30,288 nt of DNA from Stenotrophomonas maltophilia. GTDB lineage: Bacteria; Pseudomonadota; Gammaproteobacteria; Xanthomonadales; Xanthomonadaceae. Of the stretch, positions 22,886 through 30,263 are shown in pieces. Location: the NCBI GenBank assembly GCA_002386405.1, contig DGIP01000340.1:7898-38185 (forward strand), written 5' to 3'. The notes below the pieces were generated by a model that searched no databases, was not told the origin of the DNA, and was given only the letters and a program-made list of their open reading frames with translations. Position 1 is the stretch's first letter; each line of letters starts with the position of its first letter. The position numbers were made by a program, and so were the translations under genes.

Positions 22886-23780
22886 CTACCGGTCGGCTTG
22901 AATCGCTGACCCACCCGCTCCACGAATCGGCATAGACCCGGGCGCCGTGCAGCCCTGCCACTTCCATCGCCAGCAGCAGATGGCAGGCGGTCACGCCCGA
23001 ACCGCACATCACCACCACCTGCCGTGGATCATGCGTGCCGATCAGCCGCCGCAGCGCGGCCTGCAGCTCGGCGGTCGGGCGCAGGCGGCCGTCGGCCACG
23101 TTCAATGCGAACGGGCGGTTCACCGCCCCGGGCACATGCCCCGCCACCGGATCCAGCGGCTCCACCTCACCCCGGAACCGTTCACCGGCACGTGCATCCA
23201 GCAGCCAGCCCGGCGCATGCTTCAAGCGCGCGGCGATCTCGTCCACCGACGCCACCTGGGTGGTGTCGAAACGCCCTGGATAGGGCGGCAACGGCACCAC
23301 CTCGGGTATCTCCGTGGTCAACGGCAGACCGGCCGCCTGCCACGCTGCAAGGCCGCCATCGAGCACCGCCACCTGCGTGTGCCCGATCAGGCGCAGCAGC
23401 CACCACGCGCGCGCCGCCGCCATGCTGCCGTCGCCGCCGTCGTAGACCACCACCTGGGTGTCGGGACCGATGCCCCACCGCCCCAGCGTGGCAGCGAACG
23501 CGTCGCTGTCCGGCAACGGGTGGCGGCCGTGGCCGACCACGCTCATGTCGGCCAGGTCGCGGTTGACGTCCGCGCGCAGCGCGCCCGGCAGATGCCCGGC
23601 GGCATAGTCGCGCGCGCCGGACTGCGGATCGGCCAGCGAAAAACGCGCATCCAGCACGCGCGGTGCGGCACTCGCGGTGGCGCGTGCATCCAACAGGCGG
23701 GTGTCACCCTGCGCCAGCGCGCTGGACAGCGTCGCCACATCGACAAGGGTGGTCCACGGGGTCGGGTTCGCAGTGCTCAT
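22875..23780 (-). CDS. sseA: 3-mercaptopyruvate/thiosulfate sulfurtransferase
   Basis: This 301-residue double-rhodanese protein transfers sulfane sulfur from 3-mercaptopyruvate or thiosulfate to acceptors such as cyanide or thiols. The N-terminal domain has lost its cysteine (VVVYDGGDGSMAAARAWWLLR), and its signature ARFSLAD and YAAGHLPGALRADV are typical. The C-terminal domain carries the active site CGSGVTA with Cys259. CG[S/T]GV[T/S] suggests mercaptopyruvate rather than thiosulfate as donor. WLLDARAGERFRGEVEPLDPVAGHVPGAVNRPF is a strong family match. The start at 23780 overlaps the Nudix gene stop by 4 bp (ATGA), so it is translationally coupled to that upstream gene. No signal peptide is present. 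Confidence 0.88.
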   Translation of the reverse strand: MSTANPTPWTTLVDVATLSSALAQGDTRLLDARATASAAPRVLDARFSLADPQSGARDYAAGHLPGALRADVNRDLADMSVVGHGRHPLPDSDAFAATLGRWGIGPDTQVVVYDGGDGSMAAARAWWLLRLIGHTQVAVLDGGLAAWQAAGLPLTTEIPEVVPLPPYPGRFDTTQVASVDEIAARLKHAPGWLLDARAGERFRGEVEPLDPVAGHVPGAVNRPFALNVADGRLRPTAELQAALRRLIGTHDPRQVVVMCGSGVTACHLLLAMEVAGLHGARVYADSWSGWVSDSSRPVATT

Positions 23781-24589
23781 TCCAGTTGCTCCAGGCGGCG
23801 ACGCAGGTTGTAGAGGATGGCGGCGGTGGCGCCCCAGATGCGCTGGCCCGGCCAACCGTATTCCAGCACGTGGCGGATGCGGCCGCGGTGGTCGATCTCG
23901 ACCTGGTGCAGGTTGGCCGGATCCATCAGGTAATCGAACGGCACTTCGAATACTTCGGCCACTTCATCCGGCTGCGGCACCGCCACGAAACCCGGGTCGA
24001 TCACCGCCACCACCGGCATCACCCGGTACCCGGTGATGGTCACGAACGGATCCAGGTAGCCCAGTACCTGCACCTGGTCGTACGGCAGCGCGATTTCCTC
24101 GTTGCTTTCGCGGATCGCGGCGGCCACTGCATCGCGGTCGTCCGGCTCCTGGCGGCCGCCCGGGAACCCGACCTGGCCGCCATGCTGGCGCAGCGTATCG
24201 GTGCGCCGGGTCAGCAGCACCTGCGCGCCGCTGGCGCGCGGGATGATCCCGGCCAGCACGGCCGCTTCCACTGGCGGGCCAGGCGGCAGCAGGTCGGCCA
24301 GTTCACTGCGGTTCCAGCCATCGCCGCCGGGCGGTGCATCCAGCGGGTGCAGCGCGCGCAGCAGGCGCTCGTGGCCGGCCAGCGAGCCGCCCAGCGACTG
24401 CCGCAGCTGGTCGCGCAGCGGCAGCACCCGACGCATCACATGGTCTTGTTCGTGTCGGGTCATCGTCGACCAGCGGGTGATTTCATCCACGTTGCGCAGG
24501 CAGCCGCCGCACAGGCCGGCGCGATCAAGCGCGCAGGTTCCGATGCAGGGACTGGGCATGGCATGGGCGGGGGTTTCCGGAAAGTGCAC
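23777..24589 (-). CDS. CoA diphosphatase-type Nudix hydrolase with N-terminal DUF1289 zinc-like motif
   Basis: This 270-residue protein joins two parts. Residues about 13-55 carry four cysteines, C15, C19, C27 and C30 (PCIGTCALDRAGLCGGC), followed by EITRW, the DUF1289 pattern. After a linker, a Nudix domain starts near 105. It has the CoA-hydrolase signature LLTRRTDTLRQHGGQVGFPGG before the Nudix box with RESNEE (160-165). NudL/YeaB-type enzymes cleave CoA to phosphopantetheine and ADP. A GTG at 24589 is chosen because TACTGT lies 6 nt upstream of it. An in-frame ATG at 24559 (260 residues) also keeps all four cysteines. It heads a two-gene operon with the sulfurtransferase. The role of the cysteine cluster is unknown. 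Confidence 0.85.
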   Translation of the reverse strand: MHFPETPAHAMPSPCIGTCALDRAGLCGGCLRNVDEITRWSTMTRHEQDHVMRRVLPLRDQLRQSLGGSLAGHERLLRALHPLDAPPGGDGWNRSELADLLPPGPPVEAAVLAGIIPRASGAQVLLTRRTDTLRQHGGQVGFPGGRQEPDDRDAVAAAIRESNEEIALPYDQVQVLGYLDPFVTITGYRVMPVVAVIDPGFVAVPQPDEVAEVFEVPFDYLMDPANLHQVEIDHRGRIRHVLEYGWPGQRIWGATAAILYNLRRRLEQLE

Positions 24590-24595
24590 CGCGCA

Positions 24596-24601
24596 ACAGT
24601 A
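24596..24601 (-). promoter_or_regulatory. -10 of the Nudix gene, probably leaderless GTG start
   Basis: On the minus strand TACTGT, 6 nt, then GTG (24589). The layout matches other genes here. The position is just downstream of the FKBP terminator, so the Nudix operon has its own promoter. Confidence 0.4.
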
Positions 24602-24614
24602 GCGCGAATGCGGG

Positions 24615-24652
24615 CAACAAAAAACGCGCCGATGTTTCCATCGGCGCGTTTT
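24615..24652 (-). terminator. Strong Rho-independent terminator of the FKBP gene
   Basis: A 14-bp perfect stem (24621-24634 with 24639-24652; GAAA loop on the minus strand) is followed on the minus strand by a run of T residues and TTGTTG. It ends the FKBP-like transcript 20 bp after its stop codon. Confidence 0.92.
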
Positions 24653-24672
24653 CGTGTTTCGAATCGTTCTTC

Positions 24673-25374
24673 TTACTTGACGCTGACCAGCTTGATTTCA
24701 AACTGCACGGCGACGTTCGGCGGGAACGGGGTACGCGGGTCGGCACCGTAGGCCTGTTCCGGCGGCAGGGTGACTTCCCACTTCGAACCGGCCGGCATCT
24801 GCAGCAGCACTTCGCGCATGGCCTTCATTTCGACTTCGCTGACCTTGATCGCCGGAATCTGCTGCGCCGGGCGGGCTTCGGTCGGACGGGTACCGAACGG
24901 GTACGGACCGGCCACTTCCAGCTGCACGGTGCTGGCCTGGGTCGGCTTGGCGCCCTTGCCGGCTTCGACGATGCGGTACTGCACGCCGCTCGGCAGCGCC
25001 TGCACGCCGGCCTTGGCCTTGTTGGCGGCCAGGAACGCAGTGCTCTTGGTCTTGTTTTCGGCGGCAGCCTTTTCGTACTCGGCCTTGGCAGCGGCGGCAC
25101 GACCCTGCTCACGCTTCTGGAAGGCTTCGACGGCCGGCTTCAGCTGCTCGGCGGTGATCGCCGGCTGCTTCTTGGCGTAGGCATCCTGCAGGCCCTTCAC
25201 CACCGAATTGATGTCCAGCTGTTCGCCGCGACCGGTGAGCTCAGCCAGGTTGTTGCCGTAGTCGTAACCGAAGTAATAGCTCAGCTTGCCCTTTTCGGAC
25301 GAAGTGTCCTGGGCGAAGGCATTGCCCGTCAGGGCCAGGGCCGCGACGGCGACCGCGATAGAACGCAACTTCAT
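24673..25374 (-). CDS. FkpA/Mip-like periplasmic FKBP-type protein with divergent FKBP domain
   Basis: This 233-residue protein has a Sec signal peptide (MKLRSIAVAVAALALTGNAFA). Next is an FkpA-type N-terminal dimerisation domain (KLSYYFGYDYGNNLAELTGRGEQLDINSVVKGLQDAY), then an Ala/Lys-rich long helix, then the FKBP-like domain. The domain keeps LPSGVQYRIVEAGKG, LLQMPAGSKWEVTLPPEQAYG and FEIKLV. The middle is rewritten: the usual VHYTGTL, DGTVFDSS and VIPGW segments are absent, replaced by AGPYPFGTRPTEARPAQQIPAIKVSEVEMKAMRE. Key pocket residues are therefore missing and isomerase activity is doubtful; a chaperone role is more likely. GGAG precedes the ATG at 25374, which I prefer to the in-frame ATG at 25464. 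Confidence 0.87.
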   Translation of the reverse strand: MKLRSIAVAVAALALTGNAFAQDTSSEKGKLSYYFGYDYGNNLAELTGRGEQLDINSVVKGLQDAYAKKQPAITAEQLKPAVEAFQKREQGRAAAAKAEYEKAAAENKTKSTAFLAANKAKAGVQALPSGVQYRIVEAGKGAKPTQASTVQLEVAGPYPFGTRPTEARPAQQIPAIKVSEVEMKAMREVLLQMPAGSKWEVTLPPEQAYGADPRTPFPPNVAVQFEIKLVSVK

Positions 25375-25544
25375 CAAACGTTTCTCCAGGGGTGGTAACT
25401 CAGGACGCATTGGGCCGCCCTGAGGCGACGGGTTAGGATAGCCGCCGCAACGTTGAACCGCCACTAACGACGAAGGCTATGACCTGCCTTTGTTTCCAGA
25501 GTTCAATATCACTTTTTTTTAACGTTTTTCCAGGAGCCCCCGCC

Positions 25545-26327
25545 GTGGCCGACGCCCCCCTTACCGTTGTCGACGATGGTGCCATCCGCTGGATCACTGT
25601 CAACCGCCCCGACAAGCTCAATGCGCTCAACCGGGAGACCCTGGAGGCCCTGGATGCAGCGTTTCTGGCCGCAGGGCAGGAAGAATCCGTTCGCGTGGTG
25701 GTGCTGACCGGGGCCGGCCCCAAGGCGTTCGTGGCCGGGGCCGACATCGCCGAAATGAACGGACTGACCCCGGTTCAGGGACGTGACTTCTCGCTGTTGG
25801 GCCAGGCCGTGATGCGCCGCATCGAACGCCTGCCCAAGCCGGTGATCGCCCGGATCAACGGTTTTGCGCTGGGCGGCGGGCTGGAACTGGCCATGGCCTG
25901 CCACCTGCGGGTGGCTGCCGACAGCGCCAGGGTCGGCCAACCCGAGATCAACCTGGGGCTGATTCCCGGCTTCGGCGGCAGCCAGCGCCTGCTGCGCCTG
26001 TGCGGTCGCGCTGCCACGCTGGAGCTGTTGCTGCTCGGCGCGCCGATCACCGCCGCACGTGCGCTGCAGCTGGGCATCGTCAACGAAGTGGTCGCGGCCG
26101 ATGCACTGGATGCGCGCGTCAGCGAGCTGTCCACCCAGCTCGCGCGGTCCGCACCGCTCGCCCTGCGCGGCATTCTCGATGCCGTGCATGTCGGTGGCGA
26201 ATGCACGCTTGCAGACGGGCTGGAATATGAGAGCGCACAGTTCGGCCTGATGTTCGCCACCGAAGACATGCGCGAAGGGACGTCAGCGTTCCTTGCGCGG
26301 CGTCCGCCGGTGTTCCAGAACCGCTGA
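25545..26327 (+). CDS. Enoyl-CoA hydratase/isomerase family protein (crotonase)
   Basis: This 260-residue crotonase-fold enzyme probably hydrates short-chain trans-2-enoyl-CoA in beta-oxidation. The oxyanion hole is formed by AFVAGADIAEM and GFALGGGLELAMAC. Both catalytic glutamates of true hydratases are present: Glu114 (GLELAM) and Glu134 (GQPEINLGLIPGFGGSQRL), 20 residues apart as expected. The GTG at 25545 follows AGGAG (25532-25536); an ATG at 25479 has no such site and would add a stretch encoded by AT-rich DNA. It is the first gene of a tight operon with a small hypothetical gene and nth, and is divergent from the FKBP gene. The natural acyl chain is not evident. Confidence 0.9.
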   Translation: MADAPLTVVDDGAIRWITVNRPDKLNALNRETLEALDAAFLAAGQEESVRVVVLTGAGPKAFVAGADIAEMNGLTPVQGRDFSLLGQAVMRRIERLPKPVIARINGFALGGGLELAMACHLRVAADSARVGQPEINLGLIPGFGGSQRLLRLCGRAATLELLLLGAPITAARALQLGIVNEVVAADALDARVSELSTQLARSAPLALRGILDAVHVGGECTLADGLEYESAQFGLMFATEDMREGTSAFLARRPPVFQNR

Positions 26328-26330
26328 GCG

Positions 26331-26693
26331 ATGATGCACGACGCCCCGCCCCTGCCCGCCCGCCTGTTGCTGCTGGTGCTGGATGACGACCTGGACGCTG
26401 CGCTGGCAGCGGGACTGATGGACTACGTGCCCGCCCCTGGCGATGACGCGCTGCTGGCTGGCCATCCCGACCTGCCGGCGCGCCTGCTGCACGCACAGCA
26501 GCAGTTGCAGCGTGCATGGGCCGCACGCGAGCGTTACCGCCAGCGCGCGCAGCGGCTGGCACGTCGCGCCGCCGAACGCGATGCCCGCCGTGCGCCTGCC
26601 GCACCCACTCCCGATCTGAAGCCGGCCCTTCCGCCTGCGGCCGCCGCGATTCTTGCGCGCGCCAAAGCCAGGGCTGCTGGAAAGCCTTCCTGA
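26331..26693 (+). CDS. Small hypothetical protein between the hydratase and nth genes
   Basis: This 120-residue protein belongs to no family I recognise. Residues 1-60 form a hydrophobic, acidic half (RLLLLVLDDDLDAALAAGLMDYVP). The second half is a strongly basic Arg/Ala-rich helix (HAQQQLQRAWAARERYRQRAQRLARRAAERDARR), then a Pro/Ala/Lys tail. The basic helix could bind nucleic acid or form a coiled coil. There is no signal peptide. It starts 3 bp after the hydratase stop, and its stop overlaps the nth start by one base (TGATG), so all three genes should be co-translated. The coupling to a DNA repair gene is suggestive but not proof of a related role. Confidence 0.72.
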   Translation: MMHDAPPLPARLLLLVLDDDLDAALAAGLMDYVPAPGDDALLAGHPDLPARLLHAQQQLQRAWAARERYRQRAQRLARRAAERDARRAPAAPTPDLKPALPPAAAAILARAKARAAGKPS

Positions 26694-27367
26694 TGACCAC
26701 CGTTGCAAAGGCCGCACCGCGCAGCGCGCGCATGCCCAAGGCCGACGTCGTGGAAATGTTCACGCGGTTGCGCGAACTCAATCCGCATCCGAAGACCGAA
26801 CTGGAATACAGCTCGCCGTTCGAACTGCTGGTCGCCGTTGCGCTCTCCGCGCAGGCCACCGACGTGGGCGTCAACAAGGCCACGCGCAAACTGTTCCCGG
26901 TCGCCAACACGCCGCAGGCGATCCTGGCGCTGGGCGAGGACGGACTGAAGAAGTACATCGCCACGATCGGGCTGTTCAATGCCAAGGCGAAGAATGTCAT
27001 CGCCACCTGCCGCCTGCTGATCGACCAGCATGGCGGCGAAGTACCGCGCGACCGCGCCGCGCTGGAAGCCCTGCCCGGGGTCGGAAGAAAGACCGCCAAC
27101 GTGGTGCTCAACACCGCGTTCGGCGAGCCGGTGATGGCCGTGGACACCCACATCTTCCGGGTCGCCAACCGCACCGGGCTGGCGCCCGGCAAGGACGTGC
27201 GGGCGGTCGAGGACCTGCTGGTCAAGGTGATTCCGGCCGAGTTCCTGCTCGATGCCCACCACTGGCTGATCCTGCACGGCCGCTACGTGTGCAGGGCACG
27301 CAAGCCGGATTGCCCGCAGTGCGTGATCCGCGACCTGTGCCGGTTCAAGCAGAAGACCGCCGCCTGA
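26693..27367 (+). CDS. nth: Endonuclease III (DNA glycosylase/AP lyase)
   Basis: This 224-residue base-excision repair enzyme removes oxidised pyrimidines and nicks the resulting abasic site. The helix-hairpin-helix motif is LPGVGRKTANVVL with catalytic Lys133. Catalytic Asp151 is in MAVDTHIFRVANRTG. The 4Fe-4S cluster loop is complete: Cys200-x6-Cys207-x2-Cys210-x5-Cys216 (YVCRARKPDCPQCVIRDLC). The ATG at 26693 overlaps the previous stop (TGATG). A second ATG at codon 14 (MPKADVVEMFTRL) would give a protein nearer to E. coli Nth (211 residues) and cannot be excluded. It ends the three-gene operon; the gap to the porin gene begins directly after. Confidence 0.95.
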   Translation: MTTVAKAAPRSARMPKADVVEMFTRLRELNPHPKTELEYSSPFELLVAVALSAQATDVGVNKATRKLFPVANTPQAILALGEDGLKKYIATIGLFNAKAKNVIATCRLLIDQHGGEVPRDRAALEALPGVGRKTANVVLNTAFGEPVMAVDTHIFRVANRTGLAPGKDVRAVEDLLVKVIPAEFLLDAHHWLILHGRYVCRARKPDCPQCVIRDLCRFKQKTAA

Positions 27368-27380
27368 GGGGCGGCGGCGA

Positions 27381-27431
27381 CTGCCATCTGAACGCAACCG
27401 GGCAGTCATCTGTTTCAGGCAGTTTTGGCAA
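27381..27431 (+). promoter_or_regulatory. Weak upstream PHO-box-like repeats
   Basis: CTGCCAT (27381-27387) and CAGTCAT (27403-27409) each match six of seven bases of the CTGTCAT half-site and are 22 bp apart, two 11-bp repeats. The positions between and after them match poorly. They may be auxiliary PhoB sites of the porin gene. Confidence 0.35.
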
Positions 27432-27476
27432 CCCCAACAACAGCTTGCCTTGGGACCGGGGCTGCTTTGTCCGAAA

Positions 27477-27506
27477 CTGTCATATTTACGCAATCTTCAC
27501 TTATTA
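27477..27506 (+). promoter_or_regulatory. PHO box and -10 of the phosphate porin gene
   Basis: CTGTCAT (27477-27483) is a perfect PhoB half-site. Eleven bases on is a weaker copy, ACGCAAT (27488-27494). TTATTA (27501-27506) then forms a -10 at the distance typical of PhoB-activated promoters. The leader is about 36 nt. Confidence 0.55.
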
Positions 27507-27548
27507 GCCTGCGCAGCATCTTCCCACCTGCCTGCAAGGCTCCTTTCC

Positions 27549-28760
27549 ATGAAACTGCATCGCCAACTCCTCACTGCGGCCGTGGCTGCTGCGCTGTTCG
27601 TGCCGGCCGCTCACGCTGAAGTGGCCATCGACGTGATCGGCGGCTCGGAGATCACCTTCGAAGGCCTGGTCCAGGCCGACGGCAACTGGTTCGACAACGA
27701 TGTGACCGATCTCAACGGTGGCGATGCCGCCAACGGCAAGGACAGCGAATTCGAACTGCGTCGCGCCGAGCTGGTGCTGAAGGGCAAGGGCCCGGGCAAC
27801 GTGGAATGGGTGGTCGGCTACGACGCCAAGGCCGACAAGTTCCTGGACACCAACGTCAAGTACAAGCTGGCCGGCAACGCCAACCACTTCGTGCAGCTGG
27901 GCCAGTTCAAGCAGCCCAACAGCCTGGAAGAGCTGTCCAGCACCAAGAACAACGACTTCATCTCCAAGGCTGCGGTCACCAACACCTACGCCGTGGCCCG
28001 CCGCCTCGGTGGCGCCTACAGCTTCGGCGACAACAACTGGTCGGTCACCGCCAGCGCCTTCGGCCGTGAGCTGACCCGCAACCTGGCCCACGGCAGCGGC
28101 TACGGCGCGCGTGGCACCTGGGCGCCGATCAACGACAAGGGCCAGGTCCTGCACTTCGGCCTGAGCTATGTCGACTACGACACCGACGCCGACACCCTGC
28201 GCGTGCGCGCCCGTCCGAACGCCGACCTGGCCACCGCGCGCCTGGTCGACAGCGGCAACATGACCGACACCGACCGGGTCAAGACCATCGGTGCCGAAGC
28301 GATGTACATCGGGGGCCCGTTCAAGGCCCAGGCCGAGTACTACACCAGCGAAGCCAAGCGCATGACGCGCGACAACTACACCAGCGACGGTTTCTACGTC
28401 AGCGGCCTGTGGAACATCACCGGCGAGACCTGGGGCTACAAGGGCGGCACCCCGACCACCGGCCTGCCGGACGAGCCGGGCCGTGGCATGTGGCAGCTGG
28501 GCGCACGCTATGACTCGATGAACCTGGACGATGGCCATCTGAACGCCAACCCGGTTGCCGGTCGCCCGCCGATCGTGGACGGCGTGCTGGGCGGCAAGAT
28601 GGACATCTGGACCGTGGGCGTGAACTACTACTGGCGCTCCAACACCAAGTTCGCCCTGAACTACGTGATGGTGGACAGCAAGAAGTACAGCTCGGCCACG
28701 CGTACCTTCGTGAACGACGACCCGAACATCCTGGAAGCACGCCTGCAGTTCTTCTGGTAA
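27549..28760 (+). CDS. Phosphate-selective outer membrane porin (OprP/OprO family)
   Basis: This 403-residue outer-membrane beta-barrel has a Sec signal peptide (MKLHRQLLTAAVAAALFVPAAHA). The barrel begins with ITFEGLVQADGNWFDND. It continues with ELRRAELVLKGKGPGNVEWVVGYDAKADKFLDTNVKYK and FVQLGQFKQPNSLEELSSTKNNDFIS, the OprP/OprO core including the FKQP loop. It ends in LQFFW, with a terminal aromatic residue for barrel assembly. OprP-type trimers let phosphate or polyphosphate enter under starvation. A PHO-box-like repeat in front and pstS behind fit that role. Whether the pore prefers phosphate or diphosphate cannot be told here. The start is the ATG at 27549; earlier in-frame codons lie in the promoter. 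A strong terminator follows. Confidence 0.9.
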   Translation: MKLHRQLLTAAVAAALFVPAAHAEVAIDVIGGSEITFEGLVQADGNWFDNDVTDLNGGDAANGKDSEFELRRAELVLKGKGPGNVEWVVGYDAKADKFLDTNVKYKLAGNANHFVQLGQFKQPNSLEELSSTKNNDFISKAAVTNTYAVARRLGGAYSFGDNNWSVTASAFGRELTRNLAHGSGYGARGTWAPINDKGQVLHFGLSYVDYDTDADTLRVRARPNADLATARLVDSGNMTDTDRVKTIGAEAMYIGGPFKAQAEYYTSEAKRMTRDNYTSDGFYVSGLWNITGETWGYKGGTPTTGLPDEPGRGMWQLGARYDSMNLDDGHLNANPVAGRPPIVDGVLGGKMDIWTVGVNYYWRSNTKFALNYVMVDSKKYSSATRTFVNDDPNILEARLQFFW

Positions 28761-28784
28761 GTCCTGATGTAATTGTGTGATGGA

Positions 28785-28813
28785 GGGGCGCAGCTTGGGC
28801 TGCGCCCCTTTTT
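28785..28813 (+). terminator. Rho-independent terminator of the porin gene
   Basis: GGGGCGCAGC, loop TTGG, GCTGCGCCCC form a perfect 10-bp stem followed by TTTTT. It separates the porin and pstS transcripts. Confidence 0.93.
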
Positions 28814-28906
28814 CGTTCCGGTTCCATGCGTTACCGGACGTTGAACCGTTCACTGCAGTCGTCTGGCGACCGCCCCTACCCCGCACACCGCCATCCACGT
28901 GAGCGC

Positions 28907-28930
28907 GTAGAGCCACGCCCTGCGTGGCTG
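28907..28930 (+). repeat. SMAG-type hairpin
   Basis: GTAG, then AGCCACGC, loop CCT, GCGTGGCT. It lies 17 bp upstream of the first PHO repeat of pstS. The same CCT loop is found in the copy at 7300. Confidence 0.72.
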
Positions 28931-28946
28931 GAACTGCCGACCCGCT

Positions 28947-29000
28947 GTGTCACGGTTGCGTCATATGACAGTCGCTGCGCTGTCACGGAACCGTTATGGA
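28947..29000 (+). promoter_or_regulatory. Tandem PHO boxes and -10 of pstS
   Basis: Four GTCA/GTCG-centred half-sites (GTGTCAC, GCGTCAT, CAGTCGC, CTGTCAC) start at 28947, 28958, 28969 and 28980, exactly 11 bp apart, as PhoB dimers require. TATGGA (28995-29000) lies 8 bp after the last half-site as a -10. Strong evidence for PhoB activation. Confidence 0.8.
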
Positions 29001-29052
29001 ATAGGCACCGGGCGGGAAACCCCGCACCACCATCCATCCCAGGAGCCACCCC

Positions 29053-30072
29053 GTGATCCACGCCTTCAAGTCGCGCGCCGCTGTTGCCGTCCTCGCCGCG
29101 TCCTCCGTGTTCGCCGCCAATGCCGCCGATGTGACCGGCGCGGGCGCATCGTTCATCTACCCGGTCATGTCCAAGTGGTCGGCCGACTACAGCACCGCGA
29201 CCGGCAAGAAGGTCAACTACCAGTCCATCGGTTCGGGTGGTGGCATCGCCCAGATCAAGGCGGCCACGGTGGACTTCGGTTCGTCCGATGCCCCGCTGAA
29301 GCCGGAAGAGCTGGCTGCGGCCGGCCTGGCCCAGTTCCCGTCGGTGATCGGCGGCGTGGTGCCGGTGATCAACGTGGCCGGCATCGCCCCGGGCGCGCTC
29401 AAGCTCGATGGCGTGACCCTGGCCAACATCTTCCTGGGCAAGGTCAAGACCTGGAACGACCCGGCCATCGCCGCGCTCAACCCGGGCGTGAAGCTGCCTG
29501 ACGGCAAGATCACCGTCGTGCACCGCTCGGACGGTTCGGGCACCACCTTCAACTTCGTCAACTACCTCTCCAAGGTCAACCCGGAGTGGAAGTCCAAGGT
29601 CGGCGAAGGCACCTCGGTCCAGTGGCCGGTGGGCATCGGCGGCAAGGGCAATGAAGGCGTTGCCGCTTACGTGAAGCAGATCAAGGGTGGCATCGGCTAC
29701 GTCGAACTGTCCTACGCGCTGCAGAACAAGATGTCCTACGCTGCGATGAAGAACGCGTCGGGCAAGGTCGTGCTGCCGAGCGACGAGTCCTTCGCCGCCG
29801 CTGCCGCCAGCGCCGACTGGGCCAACGCCAAGGACTTCTACCTGGTCATGACCAACGCCCCGGGCGCCGAAGCGTGGCCGATCACCGCCACCAACTTCAT
29901 CCTGGTCCGCAAGCAGCCGAAGAACGTCAACAGCGCCAAGGCCACCCAGGAATTCTTCCGCTGGATCTACAAGAGCGGCGATGCCCAGGCCAAGCAGCTG
30001 GACTACGTGCCGCTGCCGGACGCGCTGGTCAAGCAGATCGAGACCTACTGGTCGCAGAACCTGAAATATTGA
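29053..30072 (+). CDS. pstS: Phosphate ABC transporter substrate-binding protein PstS
   Basis: This 339-residue periplasmic phosphate-binding protein has a Sec signal peptide (to about residue 24, VFAANA). Phosphate ligands lie in GAGASFIYPVMSKW, YQSIGSGGGIAQI, VDFGSSDAPL and HRSDGSGTTFNFVNYL, the classic PstS set. The rest matches the family through GGIGYVELSYALQN and a C-terminal DYVPLPDALVKQIETYW. It delivers phosphate to PstCAB, whose genes are not in the window but may lie just right of it. The start is a GTG at 29053 with AGGAG (29041-29045) in front. Four 11-bp-spaced PHO repeats drive it. Lacking a lipobox, it should be soluble in the periplasm. Confidence 0.95.
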   Translation: MIHAFKSRAAVAVLAASSVFAANAADVTGAGASFIYPVMSKWSADYSTATGKKVNYQSIGSGGGIAQIKAATVDFGSSDAPLKPEELAAAGLAQFPSVIGGVVPVINVAGIAPGALKLDGVTLANIFLGKVKTWNDPAIAALNPGVKLPDGKITVVHRSDGSGTTFNFVNYLSKVNPEWKSKVGEGTSVQWPVGIGGKGNEGVAAYVKQIKGGIGYVELSYALQNKMSYAAMKNASGKVVLPSDESFAAAAASADWANAKDFYLVMTNAPGAEAWPITATNFILVRKQPKNVNSAKATQEFFRWIYKSGDAQAKQLDYVPLPDALVKQIETYWSQNLKY

Positions 30073-30079
30073 TTGAAGG

Positions 30080-30106
30080 GGTCACGGCCCACGGTCGTGA
30101 CCTGCC
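30080..30106 (-). repeat. Degenerate SMAG-type hairpin
   Basis: GGTCACG...CGTGACC form the outer 7 bp of a 10-bp stem with one G-T pair. The head on the minus strand is GCAG rather than GTAG. It lies just after pstS. Confidence 0.5.
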
Positions 30107-30152
30107 AGGCAACGGTGTCGCCAGGTCCTCTCTCCCCCTGGCGGCACCACCG

Positions 30153-30181
30153 GCGCGGATCGAAAGGTCCGCGCTTTTTTT
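30153..30181 (+). terminator. Rho-independent terminator after pstS
   Basis: GCGCGGATC, loop GAAA, GGTCCGCGC (one G-T pair) followed by seven T residues. It should end or attenuate the pstS transcript before the next gene. Confidence 0.92.
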
Positions 30182-30239
30182 CTGCCGCGAGCGTCGGGGG
30201 CCCCGCCGCGACCGGTAGGCCCCTGTGCAAATGTCCCCC

Positions 30240-30263
30240 GGCCGTCGCCGTGCGGCGACGGCC
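30240..30263 (+). other. Hairpin in the leader of the next gene
   Basis: GGCCGTCGCC, loop GTGC, GGCGACGGCC form a perfect 10-bp stem, 17 bp before an AGGAG motif at 30281-30285. That motif is probably the ribosome-binding site of a gene starting just beyond the window. The hairpin has no T-tract. Confidence 0.5.

Noticed and set aside
25511..25530. T-rich run before the hydratase gene as a terminator
   Set aside because: No stem precedes the T-run, and it lies between divergent genes where no terminator is expected.
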